From GCA-003244245 sp963823755 (GTDB lineage Bacteria > Actinomycetota > Actinomycetes > Mycobacteriales > Pseudonocardiaceae): DNA of 64,000 bases. Position 1 is the stretch's first letter, and every line of letters begins with the position of its first letter. Position numbers and translations under genes: made by a program. The stretch lies in NCBI GenBank assembly GCA_963823755.1, contig CAWGMP010000006.1, positions 8,178 to 72,177 of the forward strand, in the 5' to 3' direction. Below the pieces are notes generated by a model. It saw only the letters and a program-made list of their open reading frames with translations. It made no database searches and was not told the origin of the DNA. Positions 9,623-18,318 of this stretch are shown here, piece after piece.

Positions 9623-9740
9623 CTGCGAGCCACAACAGCCTGTACCGCACCAGCACCGAGGTCGAGCTTCGCCAGGTTCCGCTTCCCGCCAGACGTGATC
9701 ATGTTGGCGGTCCGTTGGTACTTGCGTTACGGCTTGTCCT
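9623..9740 (+). pseudogene. IS6-family transposase, N-terminal part (split by Tn554-like element)
   Basis: In the frame of base 9674 the sequence reads ATTACTAPAPRSSFARFRFPP, then DVIMLAVRWYLRYGLS, the usual N-terminal helix region of IS6-family transposases. It stops abruptly after TACGGCTTGTCC at about 9739. The expected continuation YRDVEEL appears 4.65 kb away at 14390 on the same strand, so this is the 5' piece of one gene. The exact start is unclear; no good ATG or GTG sits at the expected point. Confidence 0.8.
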
Positions 9741-9841
9741 CGAATTTTCCGACCGTTGTGACGTTCGTGATGTCTCTGAGCTGGGTTTTCGCGTCGCGTG
9801 CATGTAAGTGACGTGGGTAGCTTACTGGGTTGTTCGTGGTG

Positions 9842-10423
9842 TTACTGATGGTTGGCATTGTCGAGCAGCTTGGCTTCGAGGTCGGCGAGCCGACGGTCTT
9901 GGAAGCGGAGGTTGGATCGGGCGGCGTGGAGCCGTTCTTCCAGGATGCGGTTGTTCTGGGCGAGCTGATGGACCCGGTGTTTGAGGGTGGTGTTCTCGGC
10001 TGTGAGGTGTTCGACGGACTCGCGCGGGTGGTCCTGTTCCAGATCGCGGACGTTGCCCATGAGCGTTCCGATGCGAGAGCGTTGAGTGCGGATCTCAGCG
10101 TGCGCGGCCGTGAGCGCGTCCTCGGCGTTGAGCGCCCGTTCGCGCCAGGAAGCTTCCTGCGCGGCGTCGCGTTCTGTGCGGGCCTGCGCGCGGGTGGCGA
10201 CGGTGCGGGTGAGGGCCTGCTCGACGAGGGCGCGGGCGTCGGGGTTGTCGTAGAGGAATGTGCGGGAGACCGCGGCTTGGCGGGCGACGGCGGGGAAAGT
10301 GACGTCGGTGTGCTCGCGTCGGAGCCGGGTGAGGGCGACGCGGACCTGTTCGAGCTTGCCGGCGGTGTTGCGGCGCCGCGCCGCGAGGGCGGCGGCGGTG
10401 CGTGACGGTGGGGTGGCGGTCAT
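9842..10423 (-). CDS. tnpC: Tn554 TnpC-like protein (DUF6262 family)
   Basis: This 193-residue product starts at the ATG that overlaps the tnpB stop (ATGA at 10420-10423). Near residue 45 it has FPAVARQAAVSRTFLYDNPD, a helix-turn-helix characteristic of DUF6262 proteins. The rest (about 65-193) is charged and heptad-like (RERALNAEDALTAAH, EHLTAENTTLKHRVHQLAQN), a predicted coiled coil. In Tn554 the third protein, TnpC, assists the two recombinases and influences orientation and efficiency of transposition. Translational coupling to tnpB and the matching gene order support this role. A longer upstream start exists in the same frame but would run through tnpB and is unlikely. Confidence 0.85.
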   Translation of the reverse strand: MTATPPSRTAAALAARRRNTAGKLEQVRVALTRLRREHTDVTFPAVARQAAVSRTFLYDNPDARALVEQALTRTVATRAQARTERDAAQEASWRERALNAEDALTAAHAEIRTQRSRIGTLMGNVRDLEQDHPRESVEHLTAENTTLKHRVHQLAQNNRILEERLHAARSNLRFQDRRLADLEAKLLDNANHQ

Positions 10424-13095
10424 GCCGGCTGCGCGCCGAGCCGGTCGCCGGGGGCGGGGTCGATGTCGTGTTGGGTGGCGGTTTTGGCGAGGTCGGCGGC
10501 GGGGAAGCCGGTGCTCCAGAGCCGGTGGAAGTAGTCCTGCGGGCGGCGTAGGTCCAGAGCGAGGGCGTCGTCGAGCAGGCCGAGCCCGGCCAAGGCGTTC
10601 TCCAGCCCGGTGATGGCGCGGGCAGTGGGTTCGAAGACCTGGTGCAGGTAGTCGGCGGTGGCGTCGTCGGGTGCGCGTTCGGCGATGGAGCGCCACTGCT
10701 CGCGTTTGCGGCGCCAGTAGAGCAGGTCAGCTCCCGACAGCACGAACTTGTCACAGTTCTCGCAGTCCAGCTTCCAGGGGCAGGCACCGCCGTCGACGAC
10801 GGGTTGGAAGGTGCAGAAACCACCCTGTGCCGGGGTGCTGGCCCGGGCGAGGTCGACTGCCAGGGCTTGGGCCTGGGGCCGGCTCATCGGCGCGGCGCTG
10901 CCCGCGATCAGCTGCCCGGGCGCGGCGGCGCCGGGGCAGCTGACCCACACGTGCGCGAGGATGTCCTCGATCTCGCAGACCGCGACCTTGGCGTAGTGCT
11001 CGGCCATCCGGTCGGAGACGTGACCGAGGTAGCGGCGGATGTGCGACAGCGTGGCGCCGTGGCGCAGCAGCTGGGTGGCCAGTGTGTGGCGGGCCTGGTG
11101 GGCGACGACGGGTCCGAGGTCGAGCTCGGTGACCCAGGCGCTGAACCTGGCCTGGAACCAGCTGTAGGACATCGGCCGTTGCCCATTGCGGTTGCGCTGA
11201 GAGGACGGGAACAGGGCCATCGCCGCGCGCTCGGCCGCGGTGGCGTGGCGGCCGCCGTGCCGGTCGGCGAACAACGCCAACGTGGCGTGCTGGCGCTGCG
11301 CGAGGCGGGTGTGGAGGGGTTCGGGGATCCGGATGGCCTGGTCGTATTTCCCGACCTTGGTCTGGTCGTGCCAGAGCATCGGCAGCCCGTCGTAGCGTCC
11401 GAGGCACTCCAGCCGCAGCGTGATCACCTCACTGGCTCGCCGGCCGGTGCAGACGATCGCTTCCCACATGTCGCGCAAGCCCCGATCGGCGGGGTCGTGG
11501 ACCGCGGCCAGCCGCGCGAGGTTCGTCTCGTCGGCTAGGGCGCGGGCGACCTCGTCGGAGAACGGGCTGCGGCTGCGCGTGACCGCGCGCCCGCCCGGCG
11601 GCATCGCGGTGATGAAGCCGCGATCCAACCCGAGGTGTTCGCGCTCCCCGGACTCCAGCGCTTCTCGCAGCACTCGCCGGACACCGTTGAACAGGGTCTG
11701 ACGCATCCCCTGGGTGATCACCGCCTTCGTGTCCGGGCCCCGGGATCGAAGGGTCAGCGCGGGCAGCCCCAGCCGCTCCCGGCGCCGGATGTCGGCGACG
11801 AACCTCTCGGCGTGCTCGGCGGTCAACACCGCGGGATCATGCCCGCCGGCGGGTGCGTCGGCCTGCAGGAAGGCGCCGAGCTCGACGCATGCCTTGCGTG
11901 CGATGTCCATGAACGTCGCGGTCCGCGGACAGCGCGGCGATCCCAGCACCCCAGTCAGGTGACCCCAGAGCAGATCCCGTAGCCATTGCTGGGGCACCTC
12001 GGTGAGCGGGTAGTGGCCCGACCGGCCCGCGAACAGCACGCCGCAGTGCTGGGTCTGGATGAACCCGGCCTCCCGGGTATCGGCCGGGGTCAGGTAGATC
12101 AGCCGCAGCTCTGCCACCATTTCCGTGGCGATCATCCGATGGTAACGATTCCCCAGCCCGGCCAGATCGATCTCCAGCAGGGAGTTCAGGGCCTGGCGGT
12201 GGCCGACCCCGACCAGCCCCTGGATCCAGGGCAGCTCCCACGGGTGGCGCTGCTCGCCCTGGCCGTGTGCGTGCAACCCCCACCGGATCTCCGCGCGCAG
12301 CAGCGGCCGGAGCCCGCGCAGGTCGATCTGCCCGATGCGCATCACCGGCGGTGCGTGCCCGCACCACGCAGCGAAGGCGCCCTTGTCGTCGATGGTGACC
12401 GGCGTCGGGCGGCCCTGGCCCTCGTAGCTGTTGAACCACTTGCCGGGCAACGACGCGCCGCCGGGGCGGCCCGCGACCCGGTAATGATCCAGATGCAGGG
12501 TGCACAGCCCCAACGGGGACTCCGCCAGCTCGTCACACACCCGTGTCCGGCACTGTCCGTAGCCGGGGTAGGGACGTTCCGCCGCCAACCACTGCGTAAG
12601 TTCGACATCGCGGTCAAACCCGCCACCGTTCCTGCCCTCGGCGTGCTTGCGCAGGTGAGCCCGCCACCTGTTGCGGTGCCGATGACACAACCCCAGCTCC
12701 CGGTTGAACGCCGGCCGACCCGGGCAGACCCGGCACCGGACCGCCTCGAGTGTCTGTCCCAGCTCCAGCGGCGCGGCAGTGTGCACGAATCTGCTCTTGC
12801 TCATCCCCACGGCGCGCGAGGTGCGCCACCCGGCGGCGTGGATCACGCACAGGTCCTGCTTCGCCCAGCGCGGACGCCGGCACCCGAGCACGACGCAGTG
12901 CCATGGGAAAACCGCATGATCACCCGGGATCGCGATAACATCACCGCGCAACACCGGGTCGAACCCAGGCCCATCGATCAACACGGTCAACAACTCCAGC
13001 CGATCCCGGGACTCACGACGGTCAGCCTCGCCCGGAGCGCGACCTAGCCGCGGCATGCCCACCGTCGGCGCGGCGAGCGCGACGACGACGCTCAT
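10420..13095 (-). CDS. tnpB: Tn554 TnpB-like tyrosine recombinase
   Basis: The protein has 891 residues, longer than S. aureus TnpB (about 630), mainly through an N-terminal region with cysteine/histidine clusters (CVVLGCRR...CVIHAAG and CRVCPGR...CHRH). The recombinase domain follows: first catalytic Arg in CTGRRASEVITLRLE, HQARHTLATQLL with the HxxR box, and GHVSDRMAEHYAKV with the nucleophile Tyr. After this comes a TnpB-type cysteine group (FCTFQ...CPWKLDCENCDKF) and a helical tail. Together with TnpA it carries out strand exchange during transposition. ATGA overlaps join it to the genes on both sides. Confidence 0.88.
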   Translation of the reverse strand: MSVVVALAAPTVGMPRLGRAPGEADRRESRDRLELLTVLIDGPGFDPVLRGDVIAIPGDHAVFPWHCVVLGCRRPRWAKQDLCVIHAAGWRTSRAVGMSKSRFVHTAAPLELGQTLEAVRCRVCPGRPAFNRELGLCHRHRNRWRAHLRKHAEGRNGGGFDRDVELTQWLAAERPYPGYGQCRTRVCDELAESPLGLCTLHLDHYRVAGRPGGASLPGKWFNSYEGQGRPTPVTIDDKGAFAAWCGHAPPVMRIGQIDLRGLRPLLRAEIRWGLHAHGQGEQRHPWELPWIQGLVGVGHRQALNSLLEIDLAGLGNRYHRMIATEMVAELRLIYLTPADTREAGFIQTQHCGVLFAGRSGHYPLTEVPQQWLRDLLWGHLTGVLGSPRCPRTATFMDIARKACVELGAFLQADAPAGGHDPAVLTAEHAERFVADIRRRERLGLPALTLRSRGPDTKAVITQGMRQTLFNGVRRVLREALESGEREHLGLDRGFITAMPPGGRAVTRSRSPFSDEVARALADETNLARLAAVHDPADRGLRDMWEAIVCTGRRASEVITLRLECLGRYDGLPMLWHDQTKVGKYDQAIRIPEPLHTRLAQRQHATLALFADRHGGRHATAAERAAMALFPSSQRNRNGQRPMSYSWFQARFSAWVTELDLGPVVAHQARHTLATQLLRHGATLSHIRRYLGHVSDRMAEHYAKVAVCEIEDILAHVWVSCPGAAAPGQLIAGSAAPMSRPQAQALAVDLARASTPAQGGFCTFQPVVDGGACPWKLDCENCDKFVLSGADLLYWRRKREQWRSIAERAPDDATADYLHQVFEPTARAITGLENALAGLGLLDDALALDLRRPQDYFHRLWSTGFPAADLAKTATQHDIDPAPGDRLGAQPA

Positions 13096-14267
13096 CGCTG
13101 CTCACCCCACACCGTGCGCAGGGCGCTGTCGAACACCGGATCATGCACGTCGGTGTGAGCGTAGATCTCGTCCACCGTCGTCGCCGAGGCCCAACCACCG
13201 GCGTCCCGCGTGACCACGAGGTTCCCACCGGAGGCGTCCAGGACTGCGGTAGCGAAGCTGTGCCGGAACGCATGCGGCTTCACCAACCCCAACTCGGCCC
13301 GCGCACCGGCGCGGCGCAACATCCCCCGCGCCGCGTCCGTCGTCCACGGCCGCCCAGCATCCTCGCCGTGCAACCCGACCAGCAGCATCTCGTGCCCCGG
13401 CCGGCGGGGATACTCCGTCGCCACGTACTCGAAGTAGGTGTGGATCATCGCTGGGCTGACCCGCCTAATCAGCCCACCCCGCACCGTGCCGTCCTCCACC
13501 GACCACTCGAACTTGGTCTTGGCCGCAGCCCGGTTCACGTTGCCGGCGCGGTGGCAAATGTGCACGTGCGGCGCCCGGCACTCGCCGCACCGCGCGTTCT
13601 CCCGCAAGTGCAGGTCGGCCACATGCAGACCACAGAGTTCGCCGATGCGGAACCCGCCATCGGCCAGCCAGGTGATCACCATCCGGTCCCGCGCGCTGCC
13701 CGCCACCTCCACCAGCCGTTCCCGGGCACCCTCGGGCAGCATCTTCGGGTGCCGCCGCAGCACCCGCCGCGGCGCCAACGGGTTGCCCGGCATCGTCGCC
13801 GCCACATGCCCCAGCAGCGCCCGATTCCGGTCAGCCCTGGTCGGCAACCGCGTCCGATCCAGCTGCCGCCCGAGCGCCTCGTTCACCCCACACGCGCCCT
13901 GATGCAGGTAGAAACCCTTCAGACACGCCGCCGAGGACAACGCGGCTCTGCCGTAGGGGCGCTTGCCGACCCGCCACGGCTCACCCAGCGGCATCGCGAC
14001 CTCAGCCCCGACGACACCCATGTAACGCTCAAGATCCCGCAGCGTCACCGCGCCGAACACGAGGCACTCGCGCTCCACCCAGCACAGGTGATCGACCAGC
14101 AGATAGGCATAGGTCCGCTGCGTGCCCGATCCCTCGCACAGCCGCAGGAACCGGTCCGCCAGCACGTGCACACCACCCTCGGGCCACAGCACCGTCCACG
14201 ACCGCCAGCCGCCACCCCGACCGATCTCCTGCACTCTCAAATCCCCGACCAGCACCATCCGCGCCAC
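13092..14267 (-). CDS. tnpA: Tn554 TnpA-like tyrosine recombinase
   Basis: This 391-residue phage-integrase-family protein shows a SAM-like N-terminal core-binding domain and a catalytic domain. Conserved residues are Arg in DGGFRIGELCGL (about 205), HAFRHSFATAVL with the HxxR box (about 330), Trp in GGWAS, and the nucleophilic Tyr in VDEIYAHTD. A CGECRAPHVHICH segment in the catalytic domain matches the cysteine/histidine insertion seen in TnpA-type recombinases. It is the first gene of the leftward unit, beginning about 120 bases inside the right end of the element, and overlaps tnpB by four bases. The active-site set is complete, so the element may still be mobile. Confidence 0.9.
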   Translation of the reverse strand: MARMVLVGDLRVQEIGRGGGWRSWTVLWPEGGVHVLADRFLRLCEGSGTQRTYAYLLVDHLCWVERECLVFGAVTLRDLERYMGVVGAEVAMPLGEPWRVGKRPYGRAALSSAACLKGFYLHQGACGVNEALGRQLDRTRLPTRADRNRALLGHVAATMPGNPLAPRRVLRRHPKMLPEGARERLVEVAGSARDRMVITWLADGGFRIGELCGLHVADLHLRENARCGECRAPHVHICHRAGNVNRAAAKTKFEWSVEDGTVRGGLIRRVSPAMIHTYFEYVATEYPRRPGHEMLLVGLHGEDAGRPWTTDAARGMLRRAGARAELGLVKPHAFRHSFATAVLDASGGNLVVTRDAGGWASATTVDEIYAHTDVHDPVFDSALRTVWGEQR

Positions 14268-14384
14268 ACACCCCGTCCCGACACCAGAACGAGACGGACG
14301 TCCCGGACCTGGCCGGTAAACGATCAGGCGAACACCAGGTCACGGGTCCTCTCGGACGCCACGTACACGGCTCGCTACGGTCGG

Positions 14385-14874
14385 TAAAGTACAGAGATGT
14401 CGAGGAGTTGCCGATCGAACACGGGATCCAGGTCGATCATGTCACAGTCTATCGGTGGGTGCAGCGGTTCACCCCGCTGCTGATCGATGCGGCACGTCCC
14501 TGCCGGCACGCCGCCGGTGATCGCTGGTTTGTGGACGAGACGTATGTGAAGGTCGCTGGGCGGTGGGTGTATCTGTATCGGGCGATCGACCAGGACGGCC
14601 AGGTCATCGACGTGCTGGTCTCGGAGAAGCGGGATCTGGCGGCCCACCCGACGGTTCTTCTTCCGCGCCCTCGAACACGCCCCACGCCCGACCGAGGTGA
14701 CCACCGACCGGGCACCGGCCTACCCGCGAGTGATCGAGGAGTTGATACCTACCGCGTGCCACATCCCCGAGCAGTATGCGAATAACTCCGTCGAAGCCGA
14801 TCATGGGCGTCTGAAGGCCCGGCTGCGCCCGATGCGCGGTCTGAAACGGCTGCGCTCGGCACGGGTGATCAGTA
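14385..14874 (+). pseudogene. IS6-family transposase, C-terminal part, frameshifted and truncated
   Basis: The frame resumes with KYRDVEELPIEHGIQVDHVTVY and continues through VQRFTPLLIDAARP, GDRWFVDETYVKVAGRW (first Asp of the DDE triad), and YRAIDQDGQVIDVLVSEKRD. Near 14645 the frame shifts; the alternate frame gives TRRFFFRALEHAP, VTTDRAPAYPRVIEEL (second Asp) and ADHGRLKARLRPMRGLK (catalytic Glu). It is cut off after ARVIS at about 14874, so the last 20 or so residues and the right IS end are missing, just before galK. It was dead independently of the Tn554-like insertion. Confidence 0.85.
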
Positions 14875-14994
14875 CTGGGCAGGCTCGCGCACCGCCGTAC
14901 GGATTCCGACGATCTCGCGGTACTCGAGGTCCACCCGTGCCATCGCGCCGCCTCCCGGGCAATCTCGCCGACCGACAGTCCGGAACATACCGAG

Positions 14995-16209
14995 TCACCC
15001 CCGCCCGGCGGCCGCCGACGGCTCGGCGAGCAGGAAACTCGGCTCGGCGAGCCCGCGCCGGGCGGCCTCCTTGCGCACCGAGTGCACCACGGTGTCCACC
15101 GACGAGGTCGCCACCAGCGCGATCACCGAGCCGCCGAACCCGCCACCGACCAGCCGGGCGCCCAGCGCGCCGGCCGTCCGGGCGGAGTCCACCGCGCTCT
15201 CCAACTCCGGGCAGCTGAGTGCGTAGTCGTCGCGCAGCGAGGTGTGCGAGGCGTCCAGCAGCGGCCCGAGTTCGGCCACCCGGTCCGCCGCGAGCAGCTC
15301 GGCCGCCGCCCTGGCGCGCGCCGACTCGGTGATCACGTGCCGGACCCGCCGCAGCAGCACCGGGTCCCGTTCGCCGGCGTCCGCCAGCCGGTCCACCGCC
15401 TCGTCCACCGACTCCATCCGCCCCAGGCCGGGTATCCCGAGCAGCGCGGTGGCGTGCTCCACCGCCGCGCGCCGGTCGGCGTACTCGCTGTCCACCAGCC
15501 GGTGCGGCGCGTTGGTGTTGACCACCAGGAGGGCCAGCCCGGCGTCCAGCGGCAGCGGGATCTGCACAACGTCGAAGGTCAGGCAGTCCAGCCGCAGGCA
15601 CCGACCGGCTTCGGCGTGCACGGCGGTGGCCTGGTCCATGCCGCCGGTGGAGGCCAGCGCGATCTCGTTCTCCGCACGCACCCCGGCCCGCACCAGCGCC
15701 GCCCGCGCGGGTGAGCCGGGCGGCCCCGAGCCGCCGCCGTACAGGTCCAGCAGCGCGACCCCGAGTGCGCACTCCAGCGCCGCCGAGCTGGACAGCCCGG
15801 CGCCCACCGGCACGTCGGAGTGCACCGCGACATCGACCCCGCCGAACGCCGAGCCAAGCATGCCCGCCGCGCCCAGTGCCCAGACGGTGCCGGCCAGGTA
15901 GGCCGCCCAGCCGGCCTGGTGACCGGGGCGGATCGCGGTCACCAGGCCACTCCACGGCTCGTCTAGCTGCGCGGACACCACCCGCAGCAGCCCATCCGCG
16001 CGCGGGCGCACCGCCGCCCAGGTCCGGTGTGGGAGCGCGAACGGCAGACACACCCCGCCCGCATAGTCCACGTGCTCACCGATCAGGTTGATCCGCCCCG
16101 GCGCCTCCCACACCCCCGCCGGGGTGTCGCCGAACGTCGCGGTGAACAGCTCGGTCGCCGCCAGCGGGGACGCGGCCGAGGACGGCGGGTGCCAGACGGG
16201 ACCGCTCAC
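14995..16209 (-). CDS. galK: Galactokinase
   Basis: GalK phosphorylates alpha-D-galactose to galactose-1-phosphate with ATP, the first Leloir step. The 404-residue protein has the GHMP-kinase signatures in order: the galactokinase motif GRINLIGEHVDYAGG (about 38-52), the ATP loop VPVGAGLSSSAALE (about 133-146), STGGMDQ with the catalytic Asp (about 190), and the C-terminal GARLVGGGFGGSVIAL. Its start ATG overlaps the galT stop (ATGA), so galT and galK are coupled. It is the last gene of deoR-galT-galK; the stop lies 120 bases from the truncated IS6 end. No galE occurs in the window, so the epimerase must be elsewhere. Confidence 0.95.
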   Translation of the reverse strand: MSGPVWHPPSSAASPLAATELFTATFGDTPAGVWEAPGRINLIGEHVDYAGGVCLPFALPHRTWAAVRPRADGLLRVVSAQLDEPWSGLVTAIRPGHQAGWAAYLAGTVWALGAAGMLGSAFGGVDVAVHSDVPVGAGLSSSAALECALGVALLDLYGGGSGPPGSPARAALVRAGVRAENEIALASTGGMDQATAVHAEAGRCLRLDCLTFDVVQIPLPLDAGLALLVVNTNAPHRLVDSEYADRRAAVEHATALLGIPGLGRMESVDEAVDRLADAGERDPVLLRRVRHVITESARARAAAELLAADRVAELGPLLDASHTSLRDDYALSCPELESAVDSARTAGALGARLVGGGFGGSVIALVATSSVDTVVHSVRKEAARRGLAEPSFLLAEPSAAAGRG

Positions 16210-17297
16210 GCCACGTCCCGCAACCGGGCGGCGATCCGCTCCGGGGTGGTGTCGTTGATCCAGGCGCCCATCGCGGACTCTGAGCCGGCCAGGAACTTCA
16301 TCCGCCCCGGCGCCCGCATCAGCGAGAACAGCTGCATGTGCAGCCGACCCAGCTCGCGGTCCGCGCCCACCGGCGCCTGGTGCCAGGCCGCGATGTACGG
16401 TGTGCGGGCCACCCCAGGGAAGAACCGGTCCACCCGGCGCAGCAGGTCCAGGTATACCACCGTCAGCTCGGCGCGCTCATCGCCGGTCAGCGCGGCCAGG
16501 TCGGGCACATCCCGGTGCGGGGCCAGGACCAGCTCGAGCGGCCATTTGGCGGCTAGCGGCACGTACGCGCTCCACCGCTCGCCGCGCAGCACCATCCGCA
16601 CCCGCTCCCGCTGCTCGTCGGCCAGTACGTCGGCCAGCAGCGACCCGCCGGTGGCCGCCCGGTGCACACCGGCCCGCCGGACCAGCGCCTGGGTGCGGGG
16701 CGGCAGGTACGGATAGGCGTAGATCTGCCCGTGCGGGTGGGTCAGCGTCACCCCGATCTCCTCGCCCCGGTTCTCGAAGGGCACCACCTGGCGGGTGCCG
16801 GGCAGCGCGGAGAGCACCTCGGTCCGGTCGGCCCAGGCCTCGATCACGGTGCGCGCCCGCCGCTCGGACAGCGTGGCGAAGCTCTTGTCCGGGTCGGAGG
16901 TGAAGCAGACCACCTCGCAGCGGCCGATCCCACCGGAGAAAGTCGGGAACCGGTTCTCGAACACGACGACGTCGTAGTCCGGCGCGGGGATCTCGGTCGG
17001 CGGCTCGCCGGGGCGGGTGGGTGCCAGCGGGTTCTCGTTGGCCAGCGGCAGGTAGGTGCGGTTCATCCGGTGCGCGGCCATCACCACGTACTCCCCGGTG
17101 AGCACGTCCAGCCGGATCTCCGAGTAGGTGTCCAGCGGCTTCAGCGCCCGCGTGTCCGTTTCTGTCCGGTTCGCAGAACCGGACAGAAACGGTTCCCGGT
17201 CGTCGAAGTAGATCAGCTCACGGTCGTCGGAGAGCCGGACGGCTGACTTGCGGACCTGGGCGGCCGCGGTCTCGGGGGTCACGTACAGCTCCCTCAT
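16206..17297 (-). CDS. galT: Galactose-1-phosphate uridylyltransferase
   Basis: GalT exchanges UMP between UDP-glucose and galactose-1-phosphate. I use the ATG at 17297 (MRELYVTPE), which overlaps the regulator's stop by ATGA; an upstream extension of 44 residues is Arg/Gly-rich read-through of the regulator gene. The 363-residue product contains YVVMAAHRMNRTYLP, VVFENRFPTFSGG, a Zn-binding region and the catalytic THPHGQIYAYPY (HPH, about 200), then PLELVLAPHRDVPDL and a C-terminal LHMQLFSLMRAPGRMKFLAGSE with the second HxQ-type ligand. An unusual 17-bp perfect inverted repeat lies within codons near residue 40 (see separate entry). Confidence 0.95.
   Translation of the reverse strand: MRELYVTPETAAAQVRKSAVRLSDDRELIYFDDREPFLSGSANRTETDTRALKPLDTYSEIRLDVLTGEYVVMAAHRMNRTYLPLANENPLAPTRPGEPPTEIPAPDYDVVVFENRFPTFSGGIGRCEVVCFTSDPDKSFATLSERRARTVIEAWADRTEVLSALPGTRQVVPFENRGEEIGVTLTHPHGQIYAYPYLPPRTQALVRRAGVHRAATGGSLLADVLADEQRERVRMVLRGERWSAYVPLAAKWPLELVLAPHRDVPDLAALTGDERAELTVVYLDLLRRVDRFFPGVARTPYIAAWHQAPVGADRELGRLHMQLFSLMRAPGRMKFLAGSESAMGAWINDTTPERIAARLRDVA
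17156..17192. repeat. Perfect 17-bp inverted repeat (3-nt loop) inside galT
   Basis: CCGTTTCTGTCCGGTTC (17156-17172) is followed by GCA and then its exact reverse complement (17176-17192). The stem lies in coding sequence for residues FLSGSANRTETD, near the 5' end of galT mRNA. GC content is lower than in the surrounding codons. It may be a small inserted palindrome, a protein-binding site or an mRNA hairpin; the sequence alone does not decide. Confidence 0.85.
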
Positions 17298-18106
17298 AAT
17301 GCCGCGACGACCAGTTCGACGACCAGCCCGGCCAGCTGTTCGCGAGCGCCCTCGTCGATCTGTTCGTCGGTCACCAGTACGTCCACCTCGGTCAGTCGGG
17401 CAGTGGTCTGCAGCGCCACGACCCCCCATTTGGAGTGGTCGGCGACCACCAGGATGCGGCGTGAGATGTCGATCAGCGCCCGGTTGGTCTGGGCCTCCAG
17501 CAGGTTGGGGCCGGTCAGCCCGGCGCGGGCGTCCATCCCGTGCACGCCCAGGATGAACAGGTCCAGGTGAATACCCTGCAGCGCGGCCACCGCGAGCGGC
17601 CCGACCAGCGCGTCGGACGGTGTGCGCATCCCTCCGGTGAGCAGCACCGTCTGCTCGACACGGCGGTTGCGGTGCAGCTCATCGGCCACCGGCAGCGAGT
17701 TGGTGACCACGGTCAGGTCCGGTACGTCCAGCAGCTCGGTGGCCACCAGGTGCGTGGTGGTACCCGCCGAGATGCCCACCGAGCTGCCCGGCCGGACCAG
17801 CGCGGCGGACGCCCTGGCGATCGCCGTCTTGGCCTCCACCTGCTGGGTCGCCTTGGTGGCGAAACCGGGCTCGTGCACGCTGGCCATCCGAGGCAGCGCC
17901 GCGCCGCCGTGCACCCGGTCCACCAGGCCCCGCCCGGCCAGCTCGCCGATGTCCCGGCGGATGGTCATGTCGGACACGCCCAGCTCGGTGACCAGGTCGG
18001 CGACCTTTACCGCGCCACTGCGCGCCACCTCGTCCAGGATCAGCTGCTGGCGCTGCCGAGCCAGCATCAGCCCACCCGCAAGGCGGTCCGGCACCGTGGA
18101 TGGCAC
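17294..18106 (-). CDS. DeoR/GlpR-family transcriptional regulator of the galactose genes
   Basis: The product shows the family plan: an N-terminal winged helix (RQRQQLILDEVARSGAVKVADLV, SVSDMTIRRDIGEL-type recognition helix reading GVSDMTIRRDI, HGGAAL) and a C-terminal sugar-phosphate-sensing domain (VGISAGTTTHLVA, LTVVTNSLPVADEL, LLTGGMRTPSDALVG, FILGVHGMDARAGLT, VVADHSKWG). Such proteins usually repress and respond to a sugar phosphate, here plausibly galactose-1-phosphate. The frame allows a start at 18106; the ATG at 18067 (MLARQRQQL) fits the family's usual length of about 255 residues better. It is the first gene of the leftward operon, overlapping galT, and diverges from the ABC transporter genes. 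Confidence 0.9.
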   Translation of the reverse strand: MPSTVPDRLAGGLMLARQRQQLILDEVARSGAVKVADLVTELGVSDMTIRRDIGELAGRGLVDRVHGGAALPRMASVHEPGFATKATQQVEAKTAIARASAALVRPGSSVGISAGTTTHLVATELLDVPDLTVVTNSLPVADELHRNRRVEQTVLLTGGMRTPSDALVGPLAVAALQGIHLDLFILGVHGMDARAGLTGPNLLEAQTNRALIDISRRILVVADHSKWGVVALQTTARLTEVDVLVTDEQIDEGAREQLAGLVVELVVAAL

Positions 18107-18160
18107 AGTGCGCGGCTGGGTATCGTCATGGGCACATGATGTCCAGCAGGTCCCGCAAAG

Positions 18161-18229
18161 TCAACAATATCGAACATATCAAGGGGGAAATATTGAGCTT
18201 TTCCGAGGTTTTTTGTTGTTAAATGTTGA
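18161..18229. promoter_or_regulatory. Two inverted operator-like sites in the gal divergent promoter region
   Basis: TCAACAATATCGAACA (18161-18176) and TGTTGTTAAATGTTGA (18214-18229) are related when the second is reversed (TCAACATTTAACAACA). Both keep TCAACA and a terminal AACA with an A/T-rich centre. They lie in the A/T-rich gap between deoR and the transporter, 53 bases apart, about five helical turns. This fits looping repression of both operons by the DeoR-type protein. Role inferred. Confidence 0.5.
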
Positions 18230-18318
18230 ATTACTCACCGATCATCGGTGATGCTGCTCGTCACCACTCACCCGTGGGCACGCGCCCCTTCGGTGCACTC
18301 GGTGCAAAGGAGCACTCC

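Larger units (their letters stand above)
9740..14389 (-). mobile_element. Tn554-like transposon (tnpA-tnpB-tnpC)
   Basis: Three overlapping leftward genes, two tyrosine recombinases and a small coiled-coil DNA-binding protein, are the defining set of Tn554-family elements. They sit exactly between the two halves of an IS6 transposase gene. The ends carry short imperfect inverted copies: TTTTCCGACCGT at about 9745-9756 and its complement ACGGTCGGTAAAG at 14377-14389. The element carries no obvious cargo: coding space is filled by the three tnp genes. Ends are placed from the break in the IS6 reading frame and are good to a few bases. No long target duplication is visible, as expected for this family. 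Confidence 0.8.

Noticed and set aside
9274..9807. 177-codon open frame spanning the start of the IS6 remnant
   Set aside because: Its second half is out of frame with the recognisable IS6 transposase residues, so it is not the coding frame there.
16206..17429. Longer galT starting at 17429
   Set aside because: The extra 44 residues are Arg/Gly-rich and are the regulator gene read in another frame; the ATG at 17297 overlaps the upstream stop as the other genes in the operon do.
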